DNA of 51,582 nucleotides from Microbacterium sp. GTDB lineage: Bacteria > Actinomycetota > Actinomycetes > Actinomycetales > Microbacteriaceae. This document shows, piece after piece, positions 1 through 9,622 of this stretch. A model generated the notes under the pieces. The model was given only the letters and a program-made list of their open reading frames with translations, did no database searches and had not been told where the DNA came from. The stretch's first letter is position 1; every line of letters starts with the position of its first letter. Location: assembly GCF_011620665.1 (NCBI RefSeq), contig NZ_WOYQ01000014.1, positions 1 through 51,582 of the forward strand. The letters run 5' to 3'. A program made the translations under genes and the position numbers.

Positions 1-2
1 CC

Positions 3-230
3 GCGCGCGATGCCCGCGTCGTGCTGCTGTCGGACTGCGTGCACAACGCCGGACCGGACCCGCGGCCGCTGGCTGCGCGTCTGCCGCGGCTGGACGTCCT
101 TCTCGACGCGAGCGGCGAGAAGGACGTCGAACTGGGCCGAGAGCTCGCCGCGCGTGGGCGCGGCGTGTGCCGGGTCATCCATGACTTCCGCGACGTCGCA
201 CCGGCGCTGGGTGCGATCTTCCAGAGCTAG
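3..230 (+). CDS. VWA-domain (CoxE-like) protein, C-terminal fragment
   Basis: The window opens inside this gene; about 75 codons and the stop remain. The fragment contains VVLLSDCVHNAGPDPR followed by a block with LDVLLDASGEKD and a terminal RDVAPALGAIF. This is the usual last strand and helix of von Willebrand factor A proteins of the CoxE-like type that accompany MoxR AAA+ ATPases. Such pairs are thought to work as metal- or cofactor-insertion chaperones. The domain's MIDAS residues would lie upstream and cannot be seen. It ends 74 bp before mftD on the same strand, so it may belong to an accessory part of the mycofactocin locus. The intervening gap has its own promoter-like sequence, so co-transcription is not certain. 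Confidence 0.7.
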   Translation, partial: ARDARVVLLSDCVHNAGPDPRPLAARLPRLDVLLDASGEKDVELGRELAARGRGVCRVIHDFRDVAPALGAIFQS

Positions 231-236
231 CGATTT

Positions 237-249
237 GGCACCGAGTGTC
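237..249 (+). promoter_or_regulatory. Candidate operator before mftDEF, GGCACCGAGTGTC
   Basis: A 13-bp imperfect palindrome (arms GGCAC/GTGTC, spacer CGA). It lies 2 bp upstream of the -10-like TAGTAT at 252-257 and 55 bp before the mftD start. The same element, with perfect arms, sits in front of the mycofactocin-coupled SDR gene at 5772-5784. The shared sequence and equivalent position suggest one repressor. That is inference; no regulator gene lies in the window. Confidence 0.5.
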
Positions 250-304
250 ATTAGTATGGAACCGATGCGACTGCGCATCCCCCTATCGACATGGAGGTCG
301 GACG

Positions 305-1576
305 ATGACTGGACTTCTGGAATGGCCCTGGAAGCAGAATCCGTGGTTTGAGTCAGTGCTGGAGGCTCAGCGGCGGGCGAAGAAGCGGCTTCCACCGTCC
401 GTGTACGCAGCCCTCGTCGCCGGCTCCGAGCGTGGTGCGACCCCGCATGACAACACGGATGCCTTCGCGGAGCTCGCCTTCGCGCCCCACGTGGCCGGGC
501 ACCAGGCAGAGCGCGACCTGTCCACGACGGTCCTCGGCATCCCGATCTCGCTTCCGGTGCTCATTTCCCCGACCGGTGTGCAAGCCGTCGATCCGGATGG
601 CGAGGTCGCGGTCGCCCGGGCAGCCGCTTCGCGTGGCACCATCATGGGGCTGAGCTCGTTTGCCAGCAAACCCGTGGAGCAGGTCGTCGACGCCAACGAG
701 AACACCTTCTTCCAGATGTACTGGACCGGCTCGAAGGAACAGCTGGTCCAGCGGATGGACCGCGCCCGCGCAGCGGGAGCGAAGGCGCTCATCGCGACGC
801 TCGACTGGTCCTTCTCGGTCGGTCGCGACTGGGGGAGCCCGTCCATCCCCGAGAAGATGGATCTGAAGGCGATGATCCAGTTCGCACCCGAGGGGATTCG
901 CCGCCCGCGCTGGCTGATGGAGTGGGCGAAGGTCGGCATTCCCGATCTGACCGCGCCGAATCTCCAGCCCCCGGACGGGCCGGCGCCGACATTCTTCGGT
1001 GCCTATTACGAGTGGATGCAGACCCCGCCGCCCAGCTGGGAAGACGTCGAATGGCTGCGGAAGGAATGGGGCGGCCCCTTCCTCCTCAAGGGGGTCACGC
1101 GCGTGGACGACGCCAAGCGCGCCGTCGACATCGGAGCAGATGCCATCTCGGTGTCGAACCACGGCGGCAACAACCTCGACACGACGCCCGCGACGATTCG
1201 TTGTCTCGGCCCGGTCGCCGACGCGGTCGGCGACCAGATCGAGGTGCTGCTCGACGGCGGCATCCGCCGTGGCGGCGATGTCGCGAAGGCGCTCGCCCTC
1301 GGCGCGCGCGCCGTCATGATCGGGCGCGCGTATCTGTGGGGCCTGGCCGCCAACGGGCAGACGGGCGTCGAAAACGTGCTCGATCTTCTGCGCATGGGCC
1401 TCGATTCGGCCGTCCTCGGACTCGGGCACTCGTCGATCCAGGAACTCAGTCGCGCCGACCTGTGGATGCCCCCGGGGTTCGAGCGTACGCTCGGTGAACC
1501 GGCAGGCGAGTCGTCGGCCACCCGGCCCCGCACGAAGGCGGCCGAGAACGAGGGTCTCGCGCGCGCCGACGCGTGA
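305..1576 (+). CDS. mftD: Mycofactocin maturation FMN dehydrogenase MftD
   Basis: A 423-residue alpha-hydroxy-acid oxidase-type FMN protein. In mycofactocin synthesis MftD oxidatively deaminates the AHDP intermediate released from the precursor, giving premycofactocin. The N-terminal LLEWPWKQNPWFESV is characteristic of MftD rather than lactate dehydrogenases. The TIM barrel shows FMN and active-site segments around FQMYW (136-140), LLKGV (260-264) and VSNHGGNN (283-290, with H286 as the presumed base), and the phosphate-binding DGGIRRGGDV. The frame is open further upstream, but ATG 305 is chosen because GGAGG lies at 294-298 and the family N-terminus starts here. It is followed after 7 bp by mftE. 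No mftA, mftB or mftC is present between the VWA gene and this gene, so precursor and radical-SAM genes must lie elsewhere. Confidence 0.93.
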   Translation: MTGLLEWPWKQNPWFESVLEAQRRAKKRLPPSVYAALVAGSERGATPHDNTDAFAELAFAPHVAGHQAERDLSTTVLGIPISLPVLISPTGVQAVDPDGEVAVARAAASRGTIMGLSSFASKPVEQVVDANENTFFQMYWTGSKEQLVQRMDRARAAGAKALIATLDWSFSVGRDWGSPSIPEKMDLKAMIQFAPEGIRRPRWLMEWAKVGIPDLTAPNLQPPDGPAPTFFGAYYEWMQTPPPSWEDVEWLRKEWGGPFLLKGVTRVDDAKRAVDIGADAISVSNHGGNNLDTTPATIRCLGPVADAVGDQIEVLLDGGIRRGGDVAKALALGARAVMIGRAYLWGLAANGQTGVENVLDLLRMGLDSAVLGLGHSSIQELSRADLWMPPGFERTLGEPAGESSATRPRTKAAENEGLARADA

Positions 1577-1583
1577 GGGGCGG

Positions 1584-2342
1584 ATGCGGGGAATGCACCC
1601 TTCCTCTGAGTCGGCGCACCTCGCGTCTCGCACGTGGGAGACCGTCGGCCGCCCCGTCCTTCTCGTGCCGATCGGATCCACCGAACAACACGGGCCTCAC
1701 CTGCCGCTGGATACCGACACGTTGGTTGCCACCACCGTCGCCGACCGAGCGGCGAGCGAGCTCCGTGACGACGGACTCGACGCTGTAGTGGCCCCGGCCA
1801 TCGCATACGGGGCCAGTGGAGAGCACCAGGATTTCCCCGGAACCATCTCGATCGGCCGGGAGGCCCTCACCCTGCTTCTGGTGGAGTTCGGGCGCTCCGC
1901 CTGTGAATGGGCGGGGCGCCTGGTCTTCGTGAACGGGCACGGCGGCAACGTGGAATCCCTCACGGGAGCCGTGCGGCAGCTCCGCGACGAGGGCAGGGAT
2001 GCCGCATGGTTGTCCTGCTCGCCGGACCTCCGGGAGGCGGCATCGCGGAAACTCCCTCGTGATGCCCATGCTGGCCGCACCGAGACCTCGCTCATCGCGC
2101 ACTTGCGGCCCCGGGATCTTCGTGCCGATCGGATCATCACCGGCGAGACGGCATCGCTGGCGGAGATCATGCCCCGTCTGCGGGCGGAGGGGGTCCGGGC
2201 GGTGTCACCGACCGGAGTGCTGGGCGACCCGACCGGCGCGAGTCCGGGCGAGGGGCGGGAACTGCTCGACGCCATCTGCGCAGCCGCGATACGGCGACTG
2301 CGCACGAGCCGGGTCACCGAGAATGGAAGCCTGAATGACTGA
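1584..2342 (+). CDS. mftE: Mycofactocin precursor peptidase MftE (creatininase fold)
   Basis: A 252-residue creatininase-family metallopeptidase. MftE cleaves the MftC-modified MftA C-terminus to release AHDP, the substrate of MftD. The family metal ligands are visible: GSTEQHGPHLPLDTD (E34, H36 and D45 region), the NGHGGN motif (H119), and HAGRTETS near residue 167. ATG 1584 is preceded by GAGGGG. ATG 1593 is an alternative start with a poorer spacing. The gene lies 7 bp behind mftD, and its 3' end overlaps mftF by 8 bp, so mftDEF should be one transcript. Confidence 0.92.
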   Translation: MRGMHPSSESAHLASRTWETVGRPVLLVPIGSTEQHGPHLPLDTDTLVATTVADRAASELRDDGLDAVVAPAIAYGASGEHQDFPGTISIGREALTLLLVEFGRSACEWAGRLVFVNGHGGNVESLTGAVRQLRDEGRDAAWLSCSPDLREAASRKLPRDAHAGRTETSLIAHLRPRDLRADRIITGETASLAEIMPRLRAEGVRAVSPTGVLGDPTGASPGEGRELLDAICAAAIRRLRTSRVTENGSLND

Positions 2343-3786
2343 GAGCGCAATCGGCGGGGTTCCGGCCTCGGCCGGATTGCCCGACGGCTTCACCGTCAGA
2401 CTCAACCGGCGCACGCGAGTCCTGGGCGGTGGGGGAGTTCTCGTCGGGGGATCGCCGACGCGCGTCGCGCGGCTCAAACCCGCCGCCGCAGGGCTCATCG
2501 ACGACGGCACCGTGACGGTGCATGACACCGTGACGCGGGCACTCGCCGAGCATCTGCTGTCGGTCGGGATGGCCGAACCCGTGGTGTCGTCGCTTCCCCG
2601 GGTTCCGCTGACCGAGGCCACCGTCGTGATCCCCGTCCGCGACCGTGCACGGCAGCTCGCCCGACTCCTCGCGAGCCTGCCTGCGGGAATCGCGGTCGTG
2701 GTCGTCGACGACGCGTCGCTCGATCCTGCGGCCGTTGCGTCAGTGGTCCGCGCTCACGGTGCGACGCTGGTGCCGTTGACCGCGAACCGCGGCGTCGCCG
2801 GCGCCCGGAATGCGGGTCTGGAGACCGTCACCACGCCGTACGTCGCGTTCATCGACTCTGATGTCGTCGTCGAACCCGGCTCGATCGAGATGCTGCTGCG
2901 GCACTTCGCCGATCCCGCGGTCGGAATGGTGGCTCCACGGATCCTCGGTCTCGACGCTCCCGACCTGAACTGGATCACGCGGTATGAGAACGCTCGGTCC
3001 TCTCTCGATCTCGGCCGAGACGCTGCCGCGGTGCGTCCTCGCTCACCGTTGACGTGGGTCTCCGGCACGTGCCAGGTGTGTCGGGTGGCGGCGATGGGCA
3101 CAGGATACGACGGCTCGATGGATGCGGGCGAAGACGTCGACATGGTCTGGCGCCTCGTGGCGGCGGGGCACCGCGTGCGGTTCGAGCCCGCCGCCTCGAT
3201 GCGCCATGAGCACCGCAGCACGCTGCGGACATGGCTGGGTCGCAAGTACTTCTACGGCACCGGCGCACAGCCCTTGGCGGAGCGTCATCCGCGCGACGTG
3301 GCGCCGGTGGTGCTGCCGCCCTGGGCCGTCGGGGTGCTCGTCGCGCTCTTCGCGCAACGGCGTTGGTCGATCCCTGTCGTGGGTGTGATCAGCGCCGCCG
3401 TGACCTGGCGCATCGCACGACGTCTCGGACATGTCCCCAATCCAGTGACCGTCGCCGCGCGGTTGACTCGTGACGGCCTCCTCGCCGCGATCGCTCAAGG
3501 GTTCGCGCTCCTGCTGCGACACTGGTGGCCGCTCACCGCAATCGCGTTGCCGTTCTCGCGACGCGCCCGACGGGCAGTGCTGGTCGCTGCGGTCGCCGAC
3601 ACGGTCTGGGAGTATGCGCGGGTGCGGCCGCAACTGGACCCCGCGCGGTTCGCAGTTGCCCGACGTCTCGATGACATCGCGTATGGCGCTGGTGTGTGGT
3701 GGGGTGCGCTGCGTGGGCGCTCGGCGCTCGCTCTGCTTCCCGCGATCGTCCGCACGGGCACGGCACCCTCGCGCGACAGCGCCTGA
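2335..3786 (+). CDS. mftF: Mycofactocin glycosyltransferase MftF
   Basis: A 483-residue family 2 glycosyltransferase. MftF adds beta-1,4-linked glucose units to premycofactocin. The GT-A domain runs roughly from residue 95: ATVVIPVRDRA, VVVVDDASLD, FIDSDVVVEPG (the DSD metal-binding motif) and later AGEDVDMVWRL. Hydrophobic C-terminal segments (around 330-420) suggest membrane association, as in mycobacterial homologues. The first ~90 residues (LPDGFTVRLNRRTRVLGGG onward to a GLIDDG-like stretch and VGMAEPV) resemble a PqqD/RRE-like peptide-recognition fold, which is my inference. It starts inside the end of mftE (translational coupling). Confidence 0.92.
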   Translation: MTESAIGGVPASAGLPDGFTVRLNRRTRVLGGGGVLVGGSPTRVARLKPAAAGLIDDGTVTVHDTVTRALAEHLLSVGMAEPVVSSLPRVPLTEATVVIPVRDRARQLARLLASLPAGIAVVVVDDASLDPAAVASVVRAHGATLVPLTANRGVAGARNAGLETVTTPYVAFIDSDVVVEPGSIEMLLRHFADPAVGMVAPRILGLDAPDLNWITRYENARSSLDLGRDAAAVRPRSPLTWVSGTCQVCRVAAMGTGYDGSMDAGEDVDMVWRLVAAGHRVRFEPAASMRHEHRSTLRTWLGRKYFYGTGAQPLAERHPRDVAPVVLPPWAVGVLVALFAQRRWSIPVVGVISAAVTWRIARRLGHVPNPVTVAARLTRDGLLAAIAQGFALLLRHWWPLTAIALPFSRRARRAVLVAAVADTVWEYARVRPQLDPARFAVARRLDDIAYGAGVWWGALRGRSALALLPAIVRTGTAPSRDSA

Positions 3787-3824
3787 GCGCGCTCGATGCG
3801 GGAATATCGGGCACTCTGGCCCGG

Positions 3825-3847
3825 TTGACTGCTGTGTGTCAGACACA
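3825..3847 (+). promoter_or_regulatory. TTGACT box plus perfect palindrome TGTGTCAGACACA
   Basis: Between mftF and the dioxygenase gene, TTGACT at 3825-3830 resembles a -35 box. It is followed at 3835-3847 by the perfect 13-bp palindrome TGTGTC-A-GACACA. That is the usual place for a repressor operator between -35 and -10, although no convincing -10 is seen. It differs from the element before mftD and the SDR gene, so a separate regulator is implied. Confidence 0.4.
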
Positions 3848-3892
3848 GTCGTCCGCGACGATTCCTTCACGTCCATCCGTCCGGACGTACCC

Positions 3893-4744
3893 ATGGGCGC
3901 CTACGACGCGTTCCTGCCTCACGCGCTGGAGCGTTCACGAGCGGCGCGCAGCTGGGAACCGTCCGACGGCCCGTTGCCGACCCTCTTCCTCTCCCACGGC
4001 GCACCACCTCTGCTGGATTCGCCGCAGTGGCTGCAGGCGCTGCTGGAGTGGAGCCTGACGATCCCCAAGCCGCGCGGGATCGTGATCGTGTCAGCGCACT
4101 GGGAGAACGCCCCGGTCGCGATCGGTGCCACTGATCCTCAGGTGCCGCTGTACTACGACTTCGGCGGGTTTCATCGGCGCTACTACGAGGCCGAATACTC
4201 GACACCCGACAGCTTCACCCTCGCGGAGCAGGTCGCGCCACTGCTGGCGGGACCCTCCGACGGCGTTCATCAGTACGTCGATCGGCGTCTCGATCACGGC
4301 GCCTTCATCCCGCTCATGGCGATGTACCCGCTTGCCGATGTGCCGGTGCTCCAGGTGTCCATGCCCGACCTCTCGCCCGCGGCGAACCTGAAGCTCGGCG
4401 AAGGGCTGCGGCCGTTGCGTGAGCAGGGCTACCTCGTGATCGGGTCGGGGTTCGCCACGCACGATATGTCGACGTTCCAGCGCGACCCTTCCACATGGAA
4501 CGACATGCCCGGGTACAACCGTGATTTCGACGAGTGGCTGGCAGGCACTCTCGCCGCCGGCGCCGTCGACGACCTGGTCGACTTCCGCGCGAAGGGTCCG
4601 GGCAACCGTGGCGCCCACCGCACGAGCGACCACTATGTTCCGCTCCTTGTCGCGATCGGGGCCTCGAACGACCCCGCGTCCGGACGCACCGCGTTCACCG
4701 GCGTCAACCTCAGCAACTCGATCCGCAGCCTCGAATTCCGCTGA
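3893..4744 (+). CDS. Extradiol ring-cleavage dioxygenase, LigB/DODA type
   Basis: A 283-residue class III extradiol dioxygenase of the DODA/YgiD group, which opens catechol-type rings using a histidine-bound metal. The expected histidines are in place: LFLSHGAPP (H35), VSAHWE (H69), DHGAFIPL (H135) and GSGFATHDM (H190). The natural substrate is unknown; E. coli YgiD acts on DOPA but many relatives are uncharacterised. The frame is open upstream with a GTG at 3836 inside the palindrome. ATG 3893 is preferred because homologous sequence begins near LPTLFLSHGAPP, although its ribosome-binding site is weak. It lies 106 bp after mftF and may be a peripheral member of the mycofactocin locus, or simply a neighbour. 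Confidence 0.85.
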   Translation: MGAYDAFLPHALERSRAARSWEPSDGPLPTLFLSHGAPPLLDSPQWLQALLEWSLTIPKPRGIVIVSAHWENAPVAIGATDPQVPLYYDFGGFHRRYYEAEYSTPDSFTLAEQVAPLLAGPSDGVHQYVDRRLDHGAFIPLMAMYPLADVPVLQVSMPDLSPAANLKLGEGLRPLREQGYLVIGSGFATHDMSTFQRDPSTWNDMPGYNRDFDEWLAGTLAAGAVDDLVDFRAKGPGNRGAHRTSDHYVPLLVAIGASNDPASGRTAFTGVNLSNSIRSLEFR

Positions 4745-4760
4745 GGCCCTGTCCACGCAA

Positions 4761-4796
4761 ACGGCGCCCGGGCGGATCGTTCCGCGCGGGCGCCGT
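4761..4796. terminator. Bidirectional terminator hairpin
   Basis: The perfect 10-bp arms ACGGCGCCCG (4761-4770) and CGGGCGCCGT (4787-4796) enclose a second stem, GCGGA/TCCGC. It lies between the convergent dioxygenase and SDR genes. There is no long T-run, as is common in actinobacteria. Confidence 0.75.
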
Positions 4797-4805
4797 TCGT
4801 GAGTG

Positions 4806-5660
4806 TCACATCTGAGGGTTCATATTGACCCCTGCGATGCCCAGGTGGCCGGCGTCGACCGGGAGGGTGATGCCGGTCACGGTGCGGGCCATGTCGGAGT
4901 TGAGCCAGACGGCGGCGTTCGCGATCTCCATCGGGTCGAGCATGCCGACTCCCTTCAGGATTCCGAACGAGTACCCGCCGCGCACGAGGTCCTCGTGCGT
5001 CCCGCCGGGATGACCGGCGAACATGTCCCACGCCATCTGGTTGTCGGTCATGCCGGTGAGGATGGCGCCCGGGTTCACCGTGTTGACGCGGATGCCGTGC
5101 GGGCCGAGGTCGAGCGCGAGCGACTTCATCAGGCCGACGACACCGAACTTCGCGGACGCGTAGTGGGCGTAGCCGGGACCGCCCTCCAGGCCGTTGATCG
5201 ACGAGGTGAGCACCATCGACCCGGACTGGCGTTCGATCATGTGGTGAACGACACTCTTGACGCTCTGGAACACGCCGGTCAGGTTGATGTCGATCATCTC
5301 CTGCCAGGTCTCTTTGGTGATCTCCGCGATCGGCGCCAGCGTCCACACGCCCGCGTTGGCGATCAGCACGTCGATCTTGCCGAACTGCGCGATGCCCTCG
5401 GCGACTGCGCCATCGAGGGCTGCCTGATCGCGAACGTCCGCCTCGATCGACAGCACCCGACGATCCTGCTCTTCGACGAGCCTCACGGTCTCGGCCATAT
5501 CCTCGGCTGTCGTGTGGGGATACGGCACAGATGCGAACGGCTTCGTCGTGTCGACGAACAGGACATCGGCGCCTTCACGCGCCGATGCTATGGCGTGCGC
5601 TCGCCCTTGACCGCGCCCTCCGCCGGTGATGAATACGGTTTTGCCTTCGAGCAACCCCAT
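4806..5660 (-). CDS. Mycofactocin-coupled SDR oxidoreductase
   Basis: A 284-residue short-chain dehydrogenase of the carveol-dehydrogenase-like group. These proteins bind NAD(H) non-exchangeably and are thought to pass electrons to mycofactocin. It has the dinucleotide motif TGGGRGQGRAHA (residues 12-23) followed by the ~15-residue insertion VDTTKPFASVPYPHTTAEDM after the second strand, a hallmark of mycofactocin-dependent SDRs. The catalytic residues are S153/S154, Y167 and K171 (YASAK). AAGGAAGG precedes ATG 5660 at suitable spacing. It converges on mftF and the dioxygenase, and its promoter region carries the same palindrome as the mftD promoter. The substrate is probably a secondary alcohol or terpenoid but is unknown. 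Confidence 0.88.
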   Translation of the reverse strand: MGLLEGKTVFITGGGRGQGRAHAIASAREGADVLFVDTTKPFASVPYPHTTAEDMAETVRLVEEQDRRVLSIEADVRDQAALDGAVAEGIAQFGKIDVLIANAGVWTLAPIAEITKETWQEMIDINLTGVFQSVKSVVHHMIERQSGSMVLTSSINGLEGGPGYAHYASAKFGVVGLMKSLALDLGPHGIRVNTVNPGAILTGMTDNQMAWDMFAGHPGGTHEDLVRGGYSFGILKGVGMLDPMEIANAAVWLNSDMARTVTGITLPVDAGHLGIAGVNMNPQM

Positions 5661-7198
<1,538 letters not shown>

Positions 7199-7233
7199 CG
7201 GTCGCTGACACCGGGGGAGAGGGGAGGGGAACC

Positions 7234-7722
7234 GTGGCGAAGACGACGCCTCCGCTCTCCTCTCCCTCATCCGGGCACTCCGGCGCGACGGTGAACGTGC
7301 GCGAATGGGTGGGGGGCATCCGGTTTTCAGCCTTCACGGGGATCATGCTGGGGCTTGTCGTGCTGGCGGTGTTCACGCTCGCCCCGACCGTGGGCACGTA
7401 CATCGGTCAGCGGCAGCAGATCGTCGCGCTCGAACGTTCCGTGCAGCTGAGCACCGACGAGGTCGCCCAGCTGCAGGCCGAACGCGATCGCTGGGCGGAT
7501 CCCGCTTATGTGACGTCGCAGGCGCGCTCACGCCTGTACTACCAGAAGCCGGGCGAGGTCGTGTATCTCGTGTACAACGACCTGCCCGACACCGCCATCC
7601 CGAACGAGCAAGCAGCGGTGAGCGACGACATCGAAGAGACCCGGACGGATTGGATGGCGGGGCTCATACGATCCATCGCCGACGCCGGCCTAGCCGAGAC
7701 CGTGACCGTTCCCATCGGCTGA
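7234..7722 (+). CDS. FtsB/DivIC-like septum formation initiator
   Basis: A 162-residue bitopic membrane protein. It has a short cytoplasmic N-terminus, one membrane helix (about residues 33-53, FTGIMLGLVVLAVFTLAP), then an extracytoplasmic coiled coil with an ERSVQLSTDEVAQLQAERDR heptad pattern. The segment RWADPAYVTSQARSRLYYQKPGE is typical of DivIC/FtsB. Such proteins help assemble the FtsQ-FtsB-FtsL divisome subcomplex. GTG 7234 follows the strong site GGGGAGGGGA. The position behind eno matches Rv1024. The C-terminal ~50 residues are variable and acidic. Confidence 0.85.
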   Translation: MAKTTPPLSSPSSGHSGATVNVREWVGGIRFSAFTGIMLGLVVLAVFTLAPTVGTYIGQRQQIVALERSVQLSTDEVAQLQAERDRWADPAYVTSQARSRLYYQKPGEVVYLVYNDLPDTAIPNEQAAVSDDIEETRTDWMAGLIRSIADAGLAETVTVPIG

Positions 7723-7753
7723 CTCGTTCCAGCGCGCCGTCCGTTCGGCCGGG

Positions 7754-7759
7754 TAACCT
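7754..7759 (+). promoter_or_regulatory. -10 box TAACCT of the DUF501 gene (leaderless)
   Basis: TAACCT lies 6 nt before the GTG at 7766, with no ribosome-binding site between them. Transcription would start at or next to the initiation codon. Confidence 0.45.
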
Positions 7760-7765
7760 GGCGGT

Positions 7766-8290
7766 GTGCTCCATCCGACTCTCAGCCCTGCCACCGAGGC
7801 CGACCGCGAGGTCATGCGTCGGCAATTGGGCCGACCTGTCCGCGGAGTCGTCGGAGTCGCGGCGCGCTGCGTGTGCGGAAACCCGACGGTTGTCGCCACC
7901 GAACCCCGCCTTCCCGACGGCACCCCGTTTCCGACGTTCTACTATGTGACCCATCCGGGCGCGACCGCCGCGATGTCAGCCCTGGAGGCCGATCACGTCA
8001 TGAACGAATTCGCGGAACTGCTGGCGGAAGACGACGCCGTCGCCGAGGCTTACGCGGCGGCACACGCGGCATACCTGGCTGACCGCGCGGTCTACGGCGA
8101 TGTGCCCGAGATCGAGGGTGTCTCCGCGGGCGGCATGCCCACGCGCGTCAAGTGCCTGCACGCGCTCGCCGGTCACGCACTGGCCGCCGGACCCGGCGTG
8201 AACCCGATCGGAGACTTGGCGCTCGCGCGCGGCGACTGGTCGCCGGCGCGCTGCACCTGCCCACCGGCGGCGGAGCTCGGGCGCGCATGA
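7766..8290 (+). CDS. DUF501 domain protein
   Basis: A 174-residue soluble protein matching the actinobacterial DUF501 family (Rv1025-like). Recognisable features are the start TEADREVMRRQLGRP, the segment RCVCGNPTVVATEPRLPDGTPFPTFYYVTHP, and a C-terminal RVKCLHALAGHALAAGPG motif followed by ARCTC. Several conserved cysteines and histidines (CVCG, KCLHAL, HALA, CTC) suggest metal binding, which is inference; the function is unknown. It starts with a GTG directly behind a -10 box and overlaps the protease gene by 4 bp (ATGA), so the two are translationally coupled. Confidence 0.85.
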   Translation: MLHPTLSPATEADREVMRRQLGRPVRGVVGVAARCVCGNPTVVATEPRLPDGTPFPTFYYVTHPGATAAMSALEADHVMNEFAELLAEDDAVAEAYAAAHAAYLADRAVYGDVPEIEGVSAGGMPTRVKCLHALAGHALAAGPGVNPIGDLALARGDWSPARCTCPPAAELGRA

Positions 8291-9603
8291 CCGTCCGCCT
8301 GGCCCGGGCGTGGGGCGCCCTCATCGTAGTCGTCGTGTGTGCCACCGGAGCCGCCGCGGTGCCCGCGCAGGTCGATACGGGGGAGCTCCTCCCCGAACGG
8401 GTGAGCCGGACGACGGTCGCCGATCCGGTGCGCAGCGCGCAGTACTGGCTGGATGAGTACGGTATCCGCCGGGCGTGGGCGACGACGAAGGGCGCGGGCA
8501 CGAGGATCGCCATCATCGATACCGGCATCGCTCGTGGACCGGCGGAGTTCTCCGGCGCTGTCGCCGACGGTGTGGATTTCTCCGGTGTCGGTTCGAGCGA
8601 CGGCCGCAGCCCCGTGGGCGCCGTCGACGCGAACCATGGCAGTTGGGTGGCGTCCCTCGCCGCGGCCCGGGGAACCGGCGCCGACACGGGCATGATCGGG
8701 GTGGCGCCAGAGGCGCAGCTGCTCGCGATCTCGATCGGATTCGGGTCGGCTTCCGACGTTCCGTTCGTAGAGCAGGTCGCAAGCGCGATGCGCTGGGCGG
8801 TCGATCACGGTGCCGACGTCATCAACCTGTCGTTCACGACCAACACCCTCAACTGGGACCGCAGCTGGGACGACGCGTTCCTCTACGCCTTTCAGAATGA
8901 CGTCGTCGTCATCGTCGCCGCCGGCAACAAGGGCACGGGCACCGAGGAGGTCGGGGCGCCCGCGACCATCCCGGGCGTCCTCACCGTGGGCGGGGTCGAT
9001 CGGGCAGGTGTGGCGAGCGAGGAGGCCTCGACCCAGGGGATCACGATCGGCATCTCGGCGCCGAGTGAGAAACTCCTCGGTGTGTCGGCTGACGGCACGC
9101 TCGTCGAGTGGAACGGCACGAGCGGAGCCGCACCCATCGTGGCCGGAGTCGCGGCGCTCGTGCGCTCCGCGTATCCCGACATGGATGCTGCGAACGTCAT
9201 CAACCAGATCATCCGGACGGCGCGGCCGTCTCCCGGAGCGTCGCGGGTCCCCGACGCGCTGTATGGCTACGGACTGGTCGATGCTGCTGCCGCGGTGACC
9301 TCCTCCGTGCCCGCCGTGTCGACCAACCCGATGGGCGATCTCGCCGAGTGGATCCGACTGTATCGCCGTGCCGAAGCGACCCCTGCCCCGAGCGAGAGCG
9401 GCGTCACGGTCATCATTCCTGCGCTGCCGAAGGCCGAGCCTCCCACGCGAGCCACCCCGCTGCTCCCGAGCGCGGACACGCTGAGGTACGGTACCGTGCC
9501 GCTCGTGGCCGGCACCCTGGCGGCTATACTGGTGGCGCTCGGCGTCACCGCTGCTGCCCGGCGAATTCGATCGGAGCGCGATCCGCGCAGTACGAGCCGT
9601 TGA
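8287..9603 (+). CDS. Membrane-anchored S8 (subtilisin/mycosin-like) serine protease
   Basis: A 438-residue secreted subtilase. An N-terminal signal helix (about residues 7-24, ending AAAVPA) precedes the catalytic domain. The triad is IAIIDTG (D78), DANHGSWVAS (H117) and NGTSGAAP (S279), with the oxyanion asparagine in AAGNKG (N214). A proline-rich linker (about 360-390) leads to a C-terminal transmembrane helix (about 397-417, VPLVAGTLAAILVALGVTAA) and a short basic tail. This architecture resembles mycosins of type VII secretion, but no other ESX gene lies here, so the substrate is unknown. It overlaps DUF501 by 4 bp and precedes ndh by 19 bp. Confidence 0.88.
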   Translation: MTVRLARAWGALIVVVVCATGAAAVPAQVDTGELLPERVSRTTVADPVRSAQYWLDEYGIRRAWATTKGAGTRIAIIDTGIARGPAEFSGAVADGVDFSGVGSSDGRSPVGAVDANHGSWVASLAAARGTGADTGMIGVAPEAQLLAISIGFGSASDVPFVEQVASAMRWAVDHGADVINLSFTTNTLNWDRSWDDAFLYAFQNDVVVIVAAGNKGTGTEEVGAPATIPGVLTVGGVDRAGVASEEASTQGITIGISAPSEKLLGVSADGTLVEWNGTSGAAPIVAGVAALVRSAYPDMDAANVINQIIRTARPSPGASRVPDALYGYGLVDAAAAVTSSVPAVSTNPMGDLAEWIRLYRRAEATPAPSESGVTVIIPALPKAEPPTRATPLLPSADTLRYGTVPLVAGTLAAILVALGVTAAARRIRSERDPRSTSR

Positions 9604-9622
9604 TTCAAGGAGTTCTTCCCCT

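Noticed and set aside
353..1681. Long open frame antisense to mftD (442 codons)
   Set aside because: It mirrors mftD codon structure, is rich in Arg and Gly without domain character, and has no ribosome-binding site. High-GC antisense shadow.
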